The position numbers and the translations under genes were made by a program. Shown here piece by piece: positions 1 to 9,425 of a DNA stretch of 64,000 bases. The stretch lies in contig DWYJ01000006.1 of NCBI GenBank assembly GCA_019118745.1, forward strand, positions 24,500-88,499, in the 5' to 3' direction. Numbering within the stretch: position 1 is the first letter of the stretch; every line of letters starts with the position of its first letter. This DNA is from Candidatus Desulfovibrio gallistercoris. Its GTDB lineage: Bacteria; Desulfobacterota; Desulfovibrionia; Desulfovibrionales; Desulfovibrionaceae. The notes beneath the pieces were generated by a model, which was given only the letters and a program-made list of their open reading frames with translations, was not told the origin of the DNA and did not search any database.

Positions 1-94
1 GGCGCACGGCCCGCGTCAGATCGGCATAGGGCAGGACGCTCTCGCCGTCGTCGATGCGGGCATCCCGTTCCGCGTCAGAAATCGTCGCTTGCAT
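1..94 (-). CDS. Partial antitoxin-like ORF (possible BrnA), runs off the left edge
   Basis: Minus-strand ATG at 94 gives MQATISDAERDARIDDGESVLPYADLTRAVR..., overlapping the end of the BrnT-like gene; position is as expected for BrnA. Confidence 0.45.
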   Translation of the reverse strand, partial: MQATISDAERDARIDDGESVLPYADLTRAVR

Positions 95-344
95 AGGCTT
101 CCACCTCATCCTTGCGTGCGCGCCGAACGGAGATCAGACGCACGCGATTTCCCCGGCAGGTCATGATGGCCGTCCAGTGCTTGCCGTGCAGCATGCCGAT
201 GCAGGCCTGCCGGGGTTCCGCGCCGTAGTTGAGCGGGAACACCAGCAGGCGTTCATCGTTCCAGAGGGCCTGCGCCTCCTCGAAGTCAAGACCATGCTTG
301 AGCTTGTTGGCGGCGCTTTTGGCCGGGTCATATTCAAATTTCAT
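75..344 (-). CDS. brnT: BrnT family toxin
   Basis: 89 aa, MKFEYDPAKSAANKLKHGLDFEEAQALW... with the RRARKDE C-terminal motif typical of BrnT. Confidence 0.8.
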   Translation of the reverse strand: MKFEYDPAKSAANKLKHGLDFEEAQALWNDERLLVFPLNYGAEPRQACIGMLHGKHWTAIMTCRGNRVRLISVRRARKDEVEAYASDDF

Positions 345-402
345 GCTTTTAAGGTATAAGCGATATACCGCAACGTCAAGCGTTCCCCATGCGGCCCTTC
401 CG

Positions 403-1278
403 TCATTGCCGGGTCGCGCTGATCTCCAGCTTCCCCTCCACGCGCACGGGCTGCACCGGCATCCGCAGGTTGAGATGGGGCTTCAGGCTGCCGTCCTTGA
501 TGCCCATGCGCCTGGCGATGGCCGCCTTGAGGCGGGGCTCATCGGTCAGGCCGTCCGGCGTCTGGAACTGGCCGCGCAGTTCGGCCCAGAGGCGCAGGTA
601 TTGCAGCTCCTGCGGGCTGAAGCCGCGCGGGGCGGCATCCAGCGTTTGCCAGACCGGACCGGGCGTCTTGCCGTCGATGCCCTTGCCGTCAGGGATGTAG
701 ACGGCATAGGCCAGCTGCAGCTCGCCGTAACTGTTGGCGGCTTGCTGACAGAGCAGCTTGACGGTGACGACCTGCGCCGATTTTTCGGCGGCAAGCTGCT
801 CGCAGGCCGCCATGACCGTGGCAGCCAGATCGGCCTGCGTCACGGCCTGCTGATCGCCCGTGGGCAGCAGCTCGGCAGTGATGCGCAGGCGTCCCTGACG
901 CTCAAAGGGTTTCAGTGACCGCAGCCGCACGGGCAGGGGATGGCCCGCGGGCTGCGCGGGTGCGGCCGCTTCGACGGAGGCCGGCGGTCCCACCGGGGCC
1001 GGGGCCGTCGCCTCGCTGGTGGGGGCGGCGTCCGTACCGGGCTGCGTGGGCGCGATCATGCCCGCGAGTACAAGGAGGACCAGACCGGCGGCCAGGCCGC
1101 GCACAAAGCCGCCGAGGCGGCCCCGTGCGCCCAGTTTGCGGGCAATGGGGGGGAAGATCAGGCTGCCCACGGCGGCGAGCAGACCGGCAAGGGCCAGCAG
1201 AAGCAGAATGACGGCGACGGCCATCATGATACATGCCTCCTGAAAAAAAGATTGCTGGTATCTGTTTACCTTCCCCAC
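403..1278 (-). CDS. Membrane-anchored hypothetical protein
   Basis: 291-aa ORF with N-terminal TM segments and a Pro/Ala linker; minus strand like the neighbouring phage genes. Confidence 0.6.
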   Translation of the reverse strand: MGKVNRYQQSFFQEACIMMAVAVILLLLALAGLLAAVGSLIFPPIARKLGARGRLGGFVRGLAAGLVLLVLAGMIAPTQPGTDAAPTSEATAPAPVGPPASVEAAAPAQPAGHPLPVRLRSLKPFERQGRLRITAELLPTGDQQAVTQADLAATVMAACEQLAAEKSAQVVTVKLLCQQAANSYGELQLAYAVYIPDGKGIDGKTPGPVWQTLDAAPRGFSPQELQYLRLWAELRGQFQTPDGLTDEPRLKAAIARRMGIKDGSLKPHLNLRMPVQPVRVEGKLEISATRQ

Positions 1279-1319
1279 TAGACAAAACCGGCCGGAAAGG
1301 CAAGCGGGACGGAGCGCAC

Positions 1320-1523
1320 TCAGCCGTCATGCCGCCGGGACAGATACCGCCGGATGCCGGCCAGCGTCACCTGCAGGCCCTTGCGGGTGCCGATGCGGAT
1401 GGCTTCCAGCTCGCCCCGGCTGATGAGTTTGTAGACATAGGACGGGGAACAGCCCAGCAGTTCCGCCGCCCGGCAGACAGGGACGCGCTGTTGCCCGTGG
1501 AGGCTGGGGATGCCGCTTTTCAT
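1320..1523 (-). CDS. Excisionase/MerR-like helix-turn-helix DNA-binding protein
   Basis: 67 aa, VPVCRAAELLGCSPSYVYKLISRGELEAIRIGTRKGLQV is a classic excisionase-family HTH. Confidence 0.7.
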   Translation of the reverse strand: MKSGIPSLHGQQRVPVCRAAELLGCSPSYVYKLISRGELEAIRIGTRKGLQVTLAGIRRYLSRRHDG

Positions 1524-1536
1524 GAGGTCTCTCCTT

Positions 1537-1680
1537 GAGCATTTTCAGTTTGAAACGTTTCACGTTTCAAACCATACGGCCTGGCGTTTCGCGGAAAAAG
1601 CGCGGTTTTTCCGCTCACTTTCGGCCGGGCGGCGCTGTGCCGCCGCCTCGCGTTTTGCCTTTTTCAAAGGCAAAACGCTC
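1537..1680 (+). repeat. Family-1 dispersed intergenic repeat, copy A
   Basis: gagcattttcagtttgaaacg...gcgttttgcctttttcaaaggcaaaacgctc; four successive inverted repeats. Confidence 0.85.
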
Positions 1681-1690
1681 TTGCCTGGGG

Positions 1691-3652
1691 TCAGTAGCTG
1701 TCATGGCCGCGCCGGATGGCGGGGCGACGAGTGATGGGCGGAGCGCGATCCGGAAGCGGGTGGGGACCGGGCAGGCCCCGCCGCGGGACGGCGTCCCCGA
1801 CGGCGGCACGGCGCGGATCCGTCGCGGACGGTGCGGGAGGGGGCGGGCCGGCGGAGGATGGCGCGGCCTGCCGGGCCTGCGCCCCCTGCTCCACGATGCG
1901 CTGGAACGAGGGCAGCCAGGAGCCGTCCACGCAGGCGTCGGCCATCATCACGCAGTCCAGATAGTGGTTCGCCTTGCGCAGACGCCGCCAGACGAGCTGC
2001 CCGCCGCGCTCCCGCTCCAGGACTTCCGCCGTGATCTGCCGGGCGAAGCTCTCGTCCGTTTTGCTGTGCAGGGTCATGGGCTGATGCGCGTCCATGCGCA
2101 GGCGGCCGAAGACGAGCCCCTTGAAATAGTGCGTATCCAGCAGGTAGAGCCAGAGGCCGCCGGGGATGCACATACGCGAACTGGGCAGGCGGTCGATCAT
2201 GGTGGCCCGCACGGGCGTGTGCGATTCCCGGCTGAGGCCCTTGCAGGCAAAGAGCCTGCCCTGCCCGTGCCGCCGCACGAAGGTGTAGACCTCCTCGGTG
2301 CGGGAGACCACGGCATCATCCAGGCGCGTGCCGCCGGAGTCGATGCCCGCCCGCCAGATGTGCAGGCTCTGCCCGGCGCGCGGCGAAGAGGCTTCAAAGG
2401 GATAGCGGCCATCCAGCAGGGCCTGCACGGCGGGCCAGTCCGTCAGGCGGCCGTAGTCGATGAGCGCGGAAGACATGTCGGGACGCCAGGCCTTGACCAC
2501 ATACCAGAAGCCGCGCGCCTGCACGTCGATGCCCGCCGTGAGCGCCACGGCGTCGCCGGGCACGGTGCGCGGCGGCAGGTCCGGATCCACCAGGGCCAGT
2601 ATCTCTTCTTCCCTGGTCTCCAGCTCCACCATACGGAACGGCGCCGCCCACAGACCGTTGACATATTGCTGCTTCACGGCCGGGGAATCGGACTGTTCCG
2701 CCGCCACCTTGTCGGCCACGATCTCGGAGATGCTCACATTGGCCGACAGGATGGCAGGCAGCAGGAATCCCACGGAACGGGGATGCGCCACAGGTTCCTC
2801 CGCCTCCCAGTGGCCGTGGCTGACGGCCTGATCCCGAAGGTGATCCGTCCAGAGGTAGCCGCATTCGGCGCAGCGGTAGCGGCCCAGACGCCGCTCGCGG
2901 ATGTCGCGCGGCGCGGCCCCCTTCTCAAGCAGCACCAGGCGGTCCTCGATCATGGGCTGATACGCCTGACAGGCCGGACAGCGCACGAGGTAGTGCCGCA
3001 GCTCCTCCACATCGGCCAGAGCCTGCACGATGCTGCATTCCTCGCCGCCGATGGGCTTGGAGACGCGCAGTATCTTGCGCTTGTGCGCATAGGAGCGGGT
3101 GCGCTCCTTGAACTCGGCCACCGGCACGCCCTGTCCGGCGATCTGCCGGTAGAGGGCCTCCTCGTCCAGGAAGAGATCCTGCACGGAAAGCGAGGCGCGC
3201 TGGCCGGGCGACTGGGCGCTGGCCAGGAACAGGGAGGTGCCGTCCCGGAAGCCGATGCGCTGGGCGCGTACCTTGCCCAGCATGCCCCGCACGCCGGGAG
3301 AGGAGCGAAACATGGGCAGCAGCTTGAGCTGGGCCACCTTGCCCAGGGCGTCGTCGTCCTGCATGGCCAGCATGCGCGGCCCGGGCCGGCGCGCAACGGC
3401 GTAGCAGATGGCCGCGTGCATGACCAGCGTCTTGCCGGTCTGGGCGCTGCCGCAGACCACGACTTCCTCCACGCCCGGCGCGCTCCAGGTGTCCATGATG
3501 CCGGTCAGGTAGGGGTTGACGTCACGCCGGTAGCGTCCGCCCGCATGGGGGCCGTCTCGCACGATGAGGTTGCGGGCCGCCCATTCGGAGAGCGGCACAT
3601 GCGGCCGCCGGGCGAACACGCGCAGCTCGCCGTCCGTGAAACGGAAGGGCAT
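1691..3652 (-). CDS. terL: Phage terminase large subunit (GpA family)
   Basis: Walker-like CGSAQTGKT, FLDEEALYRQ, zinc-ribbon-like CPACQAY...CAECGYLW; start placed at internal Met 3652, overlapping the TerS stop. Confidence 0.9.
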   Translation of the reverse strand: MPFRFTDGELRVFARRPHVPLSEWAARNLIVRDGPHAGGRYRRDVNPYLTGIMDTWSAPGVEEVVVCGSAQTGKTLVMHAAICYAVARRPGPRMLAMQDDDALGKVAQLKLLPMFRSSPGVRGMLGKVRAQRIGFRDGTSLFLASAQSPGQRASLSVQDLFLDEEALYRQIAGQGVPVAEFKERTRSYAHKRKILRVSKPIGGEECSIVQALADVEELRHYLVRCPACQAYQPMIEDRLVLLEKGAAPRDIRERRLGRYRCAECGYLWTDHLRDQAVSHGHWEAEEPVAHPRSVGFLLPAILSANVSISEIVADKVAAEQSDSPAVKQQYVNGLWAAPFRMVELETREEEILALVDPDLPPRTVPGDAVALTAGIDVQARGFWYVVKAWRPDMSSALIDYGRLTDWPAVQALLDGRYPFEASSPRAGQSLHIWRAGIDSGGTRLDDAVVSRTEEVYTFVRRHGQGRLFACKGLSRESHTPVRATMIDRLPSSRMCIPGGLWLYLLDTHYFKGLVFGRLRMDAHQPMTLHSKTDESFARQITAEVLERERGGQLVWRRLRKANHYLDCVMMADACVDGSWLPSFQRIVEQGAQARQAAPSSAGPPPPAPSATDPRRAAVGDAVPRRGLPGPHPLPDRAPPITRRPAIRRGHDSY

Positions 3653-4389
3653 CACGCTTCCTCCGGTTCGGCGTCGTCGCCCTCGTCCACGCCGCCGAAC
3701 TGCATGTCGCCGCTCCAGGCATCCATCCAGTCCTCGGTCTCCTCCCGCCACCAGCTCAGGAAGGCGTCCTGCAGGGCCGGGTCGCCCCGCACGAGCTCGA
3801 TGATCTCTCCGGCTTTGCGCAGGCCGAAGTTCTCGATCTCGTTCCTGAAGAACAGGGCGCGCGCGGCCATGTTCTCCTCGAATTCGCTGCGCGGCATGAG
3901 GAGGCCCTTCTCCCGTTCCAGCTTCAGCCGGTTGCGTTCGGCGTTGACCTTCTTGTTTTCCGCATCGGCGGACAGGCGGCTCACGGTGACATCGGTCAGC
4001 TCCCGGTTCTCCTGCCGGGCCAGCGGCTTGAGATGGGCCGCGGCATAGGCCAGCAGCGAGCCTTCCTCAAATCCGTCCGCGGCCCTGGCCACCTTGCCGG
4101 CCAGCACGTCCCGGTTGAATTGCGATGTGGATACCTTGAATCCGGCATTGGACAGAAACTCCACGCACTCCTTCTGAGTCTTGCGCAGCATGCTCACAGT
4201 CTCCCCTCCCTGCTGCAGGCGTCGGATCTCTTCCTCGACGGCTGCCTTGGCCCGCCGGAAAGCGGCGATATGTTCCGGCGTGGCGTCGTCCCGCAGGCGT
4301 GCCTTGGCCTGCTCCTTGGCCTTGAGCAAAAACGGCAGGTCGCTGGCGGCGCTTTGCCGGGCCAGATCAAGAACGTCACTCCGCATCAT
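3652..4389 (-). CDS. Phage terminase small subunit-like DNA-packaging protein
   Basis: 245 aa, directly upstream of TerL, coiled coil and HTH-like segment. Confidence 0.65.
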   Translation of the reverse strand: MMRSDVLDLARQSAASDLPFLLKAKEQAKARLRDDATPEHIAAFRRAKAAVEEEIRRLQQGGETVSMLRKTQKECVEFLSNAGFKVSTSQFNRDVLAGKVARAADGFEEGSLLAYAAAHLKPLARQENRELTDVTVSRLSADAENKKVNAERNRLKLEREKGLLMPRSEFEENMAARALFFRNEIENFGLRKAGEIIELVRGDPALQDAFLSWWREETEDWMDAWSGDMQFGGVDEGDDAEPEEA

Positions 4390-5719
4390 GCGTCACCTCC
4401 AGCGGATAGAGGGCTCCGGTGTCGGACTGCACGGCCCGCCTGCCCGTCAGCTCCTGCCAGCGCCGGATGATGACGTCAGCATACCGCGGATCGTATTCCA
4501 TCATGTTGCAGCGACGGGCCAGCCGTTCCGCGGCGATGAGCGTCGTGCCGCTGCCGCCGCACAGGTCCACGACCAGGCCGCCCCGCGGCGAAGAGTTGGC
4601 CAGCATGCGCTCGACCAGGGCAACGGGTTTCATGGTCGGGTGCAATTCGGATCTTTGGGGCTTGGGTTCGGAGAGGATGCTGCCGGTCAGCTCCTCCACC
4701 AGCAGATCCTTGCCGCTGATACGCAAGATGCTGTCGCCGCTGGCTACCTGCCAGACGTTTTCCGAAACCTTCTGCACCACGCTGCCCGCATAATGCTCGA
4801 AAAAAGAACGCTGCTTCCTGTCCCCGTACCAGACATGTTTTCCGGTAGGTTTCCAGCCGTAAAGGATGGGCTCATGCTGCCAGTGGTAATCCCCGCGGCC
4901 CATGACCAGCTGGTTTTTCTTCCAGATCAGGCAGCAGGACAGCTTGAAGCCCGCATGCTTGAAAGCCGCCCGAAAGGCCATGCCGTCTCCGGCCTCGGAA
5001 TGGGCCACATAGATGGCTCCACCATCCGCCAGCACGTCGCTGGCGCTCACCATGAGCCGGCGCAGGAACTGATCGAATTCCGCAGGGCTCATCTTGTCGT
5101 TCTTGATCTTGCCAGCCCGGGAGCTGTAATCGACGTTGTACGGCGGATCGGTCCAGACCATGTCCGCGCGCTCTCCAGCCATGAGCGAGGCCACGTCCGC
5201 CGGCTGGGTGGCATCGCCGCACATGAGCCGGTGCATGCCCAGATGCCAGACCTGTCCGGCCTGACAGACAGGCTCCTCCCGGAGATCGGGCACGCTGTCC
5301 GGGTCCTTTTCATCCGGTGCGACGGCATCCAGCAGGATGGCGTCCAGCTCCCTGTCGTCAAAGCCGGTCACGCTGAGGTCGTCCAGAGCCTGGCGCAGCT
5401 CGGCCATTTCAACGCGCAGGGCGTCATCGTTCCAGTCGGCCCAGGTGGCGCTGCGATTGACCAGCAGACGAAAGGTCCTGATCTGCGTCGGCGTCAGATC
5501 GTCCGCCACCACGACGGGGATCCGCGTCATCCCCAGCTGGAGAGCCGCCAGATACCGCAGCTTGCCGTCGATGATCTCCCCGGATGTGCTGACCAGCAGA
5601 GGCACTCGGAATCCCCATTCCCGCAAGGCGTTCACCATGCGGGGCAGCGCTGTTTCGTGACGTTTCAGATCGCGGGCATACGGCGCCAGGCGCTGTACGT
5701 CCCATTGTTCCACGTTCAT
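4376..5719 (-). CDS. ParB/Srx-domain plus DNA methyltransferase fusion
   Basis: N-terminal ParB-like GEIIDGKLRYLAALQLG; methyltransferase motifs TDPPYNVDY and VDLCGGSGTTLIAAERLAR. Confidence 0.9.
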   Translation of the reverse strand: MNVEQWDVQRLAPYARDLKRHETALPRMVNALREWGFRVPLLVSTSGEIIDGKLRYLAALQLGMTRIPVVVADDLTPTQIRTFRLLVNRSATWADWNDDALRVEMAELRQALDDLSVTGFDDRELDAILLDAVAPDEKDPDSVPDLREEPVCQAGQVWHLGMHRLMCGDATQPADVASLMAGERADMVWTDPPYNVDYSSRAGKIKNDKMSPAEFDQFLRRLMVSASDVLADGGAIYVAHSEAGDGMAFRAAFKHAGFKLSCCLIWKKNQLVMGRGDYHWQHEPILYGWKPTGKHVWYGDRKQRSFFEHYAGSVVQKVSENVWQVASGDSILRISGKDLLVEELTGSILSEPKPQRSELHPTMKPVALVERMLANSSPRGGLVVDLCGGSGTTLIAAERLARRCNMMEYDPRYADVIIRRWQELTGRRAVQSDTGALYPLEVTHDAE

Positions 5720-7221
5720 GACAGATCCTCCTGTTCGTTGTGCATGGGCTCTTCCGGAAGCACATCCAGAAAGCGTCTTGCGGAAAAGCGGTCATGCCGG
5801 TTGCGGGCCACCCAGCGCCACAGCTCCGGATGCGTGTCGAAAAACAGCAGCAGAGCGTGGAGTTTTTCAAAATTTTTCCGAGCCCACCGCTGCGGATATT
5901 CCCATCCGTACCCTTTGATGCGCCCGTCGGCATGGCGCTCACGCCGGTAAAAGACGGGGCAGGTTTTCCACATATCCCAAAAACGCAGGACGACCGGCGG
6001 AACGGCGGTATCCGCGGCGTTTGAGGTAATTTCGGACATGTTCTCGTCTGGCGGCGGGCATGGGGCGTCCGGCGGCGTTTCGTTTTCCGGCGGATGGCTG
6101 CCGTTCGAGGCCAGGGACTGTGCCGCGAGCGTCAGGCGCAGGCCCTCCGGCAGGCCGGAAAGCAGCCAGATGCGCATATCCTCTCCCCGGGCAAACGCAT
6201 CGCCCGGATCCTTTCCCGCGGGGACCGGCCAGCGCCGCGCCGTGGGAAAGGTCTGCCGCCAGCGGAGCCAGCCCTCCGCGCCTGCCGCATCCGCATCCAG
6301 CGCCACAAGGATGACGAGCGAGTCCTTCAGACGGTCAAACATCCAGGCGGGGAGCCTGGCCACGTTGCAGGTGCCAAGGGCCAGCGCATGTACCAGATCG
6401 CCGGCCAGGGCATGCAGCATGAAAGCGTCCAGCTCCGTCTCCACCACGACCACCGCCCCCTGGCCCTCACGGAGGGGCGCGGTGCACTCCAGCCACAGAG
6501 GCTGCATCTCGGATCCCTCGACCACATGATACTTGTGGGCCGGGTTGAATTTTTCCCGGTCGCTGTCCAGGCGGCGGATACGCAGACGGCGCACGGCGCC
6601 TTCTTCTATCTGCGGGATGACGATGCCGCGCGGCAGCCAGAGGCGCCTTGGCTTCCCGTCATCCCGCAGGGCGTCGGGCAGCCCCCAGCTGCTCCGGGGA
6701 CGTATGATGCAGTTGCGCCCCTTTTCGCCGGGATTGTATCCCAGCCGGTACCGCGCGGCAGAGGCCGCATCGATGCCGCGAGCCGCCAGCCAGGCCAGAT
6801 GTTCCGGGCTGCGTTGCAGACAGTCCGCCGCCCAGAGAGAAAATTTCTCGGCATGTGCGCACCACTTTTCCCTGTCCACGGTATCAGCCGACTGCCGGTC
6901 CCGCACAGGTTCAAAACGTCTGCCGGCGTGCTGCCGCGACAGTTTCGGCGTCCTGACGACGGGAGCCGCCGCGGCGACGCCGATCCGCTTGCAGGCGTCC
7001 GCATAGGACATGCCGGCATAGTCCCGCAGGAACTGGATGCCGTCCCCCTTCGCCCCACACTCCCGGCACCAGTAGTAGCCGCGGCCTTCGCCTTCTCCGG
7101 GCCAGAGGCTGCACCGTTTGCTGCCGCCGCAGACAGGGCAGGCTGACGACCACTCTTCCGCCGTCTTTTGCTTCAGCGTAAAGCCGTATTCCCGAAACAG
7201 GTCCGTCAGATCAGCGGGCAC
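5716..7221 (-). CDS. Phage primase (zinc-binding plus TOPRIM)
   Basis: CPVCGGSKRCSLW...YYWCRECGAKGDGIQFLRDY; TOPRIM VVVVETELDAFML and LVALDADAAGAEG. Confidence 0.85.
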   Translation of the reverse strand: MPADLTDLFREYGFTLKQKTAEEWSSACPVCGGSKRCSLWPGEGEGRGYYWCRECGAKGDGIQFLRDYAGMSYADACKRIGVAAAAPVVRTPKLSRQHAGRRFEPVRDRQSADTVDREKWCAHAEKFSLWAADCLQRSPEHLAWLAARGIDAASAARYRLGYNPGEKGRNCIIRPRSSWGLPDALRDDGKPRRLWLPRGIVIPQIEEGAVRRLRIRRLDSDREKFNPAHKYHVVEGSEMQPLWLECTAPLREGQGAVVVVETELDAFMLHALAGDLVHALALGTCNVARLPAWMFDRLKDSLVILVALDADAAGAEGWLRWRQTFPTARRWPVPAGKDPGDAFARGEDMRIWLLSGLPEGLRLTLAAQSLASNGSHPPENETPPDAPCPPPDENMSEITSNAADTAVPPVVLRFWDMWKTCPVFYRRERHADGRIKGYGWEYPQRWARKNFEKLHALLLFFDTHPELWRWVARNRHDRFSARRFLDVLPEEPMHNEQEDLS

Positions 7222-7480
7222 AGGACACCTCCGAAAACATCCTGCAAAGGTCCTGTGTGATGTCCTGCATGTATCCTGCTATTTTTTCATGAAAAATAGA
7301 AAAACAGGACATTAGGACATACATACGGCGTGGTACATGACGCCCCCATAACGTTTCATGCGTTGGGGCCTCCGCAGCGAGGTCATATTGTCCTGACGCA
7401 CCTATCCTGCCGGAATAAAAACGCTTCCGGGCAGGACGTTCCCCTTTCTGAATGTCCTGGCAAAAAAGGAATGTCCTGTC
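7220..7480. repeat. Iteron-like array (ATGTCCTG/CAGGACAT), candidate replication origin
   Basis: 12 NTCCTG/CAGGAN units on both strands within 260 bp, flanking the palindrome ctattttttcatgaaaaatag (7279-7299). Confidence 0.7.
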
Positions 7481-7482
7481 CG

Positions 7483-9066
7483 CTACCTGGCGGAGAGCTG
7501 ATCGCCGAAGTCCGAGAGGCGCTTGCCATAGTAGTAGGTATGACCGCCGACCTTTCTCTTCTCGATCTTGGCGGATATCTGCCGCCCGAAAATATGCATG
7601 CTGGGGACGTACTTGGGATTTATGTATTTTTTGTACCATTCCTTGAAAACCTCATAGAGCTCGGTCGCATTGATGCGGTCTTCAGCCGAAGGACTGTCCT
7701 CCAGGCACTGGTCGACAAACAGCTGCATGTCGTCCTCGTCCACTCGGTATTGCTCGGTGGCCTTGGTGACGGCCGCCGGCGCAAGCAGACCTTCGGCGCG
7801 GTAGAGCAGGCAACCTCGTACCAGCCAGGCCAGGATGCCGGGGAACTCCGCCTCCAGTTCCCGTTCCAGATGCGGGTTGCGGGGCAGCTCCAGTTCTCCC
7901 TTGGGCTGATCCACAAAGCGGAACGGGAAATTGATGAGCTTGAGCCGCTCCCAGAAGGGGAGGTCATGGGCCGGGGCCGCCGGCAGGAAGTTGGTCAGCA
8001 GGAACAGGGTATGCGTCGGGCGGAACTCCGTGTTCTGCTTGTCCCAGAGATAGCGCCCGGTCAGCGAGTCGGAACCGGACAGCAGCTTGACCTGCGCCGT
8101 GGAGAACCGTCTGTTCTCATTGGTTTCCGAGGCCCAGATGATCCGCATCCCCTTCATGTTCATGATGGTGGGGCTGGCGGAGTCCGGATCCTTGGGTATC
8201 TTGCGATCCAGAAGCAGTTCCGCCGGTACCGGCCCCATGTAGGGGCCAAGCACCTTTTTCAGGGTCTCCATGAGGACCGTCTTGCCGTTACGGCCACGCT
8301 CCCCGTACAGCATGAGAAAAAGCGGTTCGGATGACTGACCGGTAATGGCGTAGCCCAGCACCTTGTGCAGCCAGGGCAGGACGCCTTCGGATGCGCCGAT
8401 GATCTGCTGGAGGGTCTTTTCCCAAAGGGGGGCTGGTTCATGCAGTCCTTTCCATTCCACAGGGCAGCAGCGCAGGAGGTAGTCGTCTGGACGTCCCGGC
8501 CGATGCTCGCCGGTCCTGAGATCCACCACGCCGTTGGCCACGCCCAGCAGCCAGGGATCCGTATCCCAGATGTCCGGCGTCGAGATGAGCGGATCGCTGT
8601 TGGCCAGCGTAAATTTCACGCAGGCGTTGACGCCCCGTGAGCTGTTCAGCCAGGAGGCGCGCTTCTGCAGCAATTCGGCCTTGCCCCGCAGGTGATTGGA
8701 CCTTTCGTTGTCGCCGCCTTCCGCCGCCTCCTTGGCCAGCTGCTCATAATGGGCAGCTACCGTACGATACGTGTCGCCCACCTGCTCGACCGAGGCTTCC
8801 ACCTGGTGGACATGGGTGGGTTTCCAGTGGTGAACGTTCCAGACATACCAGGTCTTGCTTTCGGGAACATAGGTCAGGCGGTTCCGGAAAAGGGCTGAAT
8901 GGAGGAGACCATCACCCTTTTCTCCGAACGCGGCGCAACGGGACACAAAGTCCGGTGTGATGACATCTTCCGGCTTGTCCGTAGGGGGAGCCTTCGCCTT
9001 TTCCGCTTCCACCTGCGCGGACACCCGTCGGGCCATCTCCTGGAGTTGGCTTTCGGATTCGCTCAT
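7483..9066 (-). CDS. D5/P4-family phage primase-helicase
   Basis: Walker A LYGERGRNGKTVLMETL; D5_N-like EKTLQQIIGASEGVLPWLHKVLGYAITGQ. Confidence 0.9.
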   Translation of the reverse strand: MSESESQLQEMARRVSAQVEAEKAKAPPTDKPEDVITPDFVSRCAAFGEKGDGLLHSALFRNRLTYVPESKTWYVWNVHHWKPTHVHQVEASVEQVGDTYRTVAAHYEQLAKEAAEGGDNERSNHLRGKAELLQKRASWLNSSRGVNACVKFTLANSDPLISTPDIWDTDPWLLGVANGVVDLRTGEHRPGRPDDYLLRCCPVEWKGLHEPAPLWEKTLQQIIGASEGVLPWLHKVLGYAITGQSSEPLFLMLYGERGRNGKTVLMETLKKVLGPYMGPVPAELLLDRKIPKDPDSASPTIMNMKGMRIIWASETNENRRFSTAQVKLLSGSDSLTGRYLWDKQNTEFRPTHTLFLLTNFLPAAPAHDLPFWERLKLINFPFRFVDQPKGELELPRNPHLERELEAEFPGILAWLVRGCLLYRAEGLLAPAAVTKATEQYRVDEDDMQLFVDQCLEDSPSAEDRINATELYEVFKEWYKKYINPKYVPSMHIFGRQISAKIEKRKVGGHTYYYGKRLSDFGDQLSAR

Positions 9067-9382
9067 TTATGTCTCCGTGGAAAACGGTCCCAAAATCCCG
9101 GAAATCTCATCCCAGAAAATCCCTGACCGCACGGGCGACCGGTTCGGCCCCGTGAGGGGGCGGTAGGGAAGGACCCGCGGCGGGTGATGGAGAGAGGATG
9201 CGGGCAGGAGCTTTTGCTCTGGCTTTTTAAAGAAGGGGGGAGAGCGAGGGGGAGGCACACGCCTTTTGGGGCGCGGTGCGCCCCAAAGGTCGCGTCGGCA
9301 TAGCCGACGCCCAGAAGGAAATCAGGGCAGGATGGATAAGCGGCTGGGCGAGGACTGGTGACAAAATGGTCACCAAAAGGAA

Positions 9383-9419
9383 ACAGCAGGTATCCCCGTA
9401 TGAGGGATAACCTGCTGTA
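9383..9419 (-). terminator. Hairpin terminator downstream of the tRNA
   Basis: acagcaggtatccc-cgtatga-gggataacctgctgt, 14-bp stem with one bulge, then TTTCCTTTT on the minus strand. Confidence 0.6.
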
Positions 9420-9425
9420 AATACA

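Noticed and set aside
1535-4048. 837-aa plus-strand ORF antisense to terminase genes
   Set aside because: Spurious GC-driven ORF; starts inside repeat copy A, and the minus-strand terminase has real motifs.
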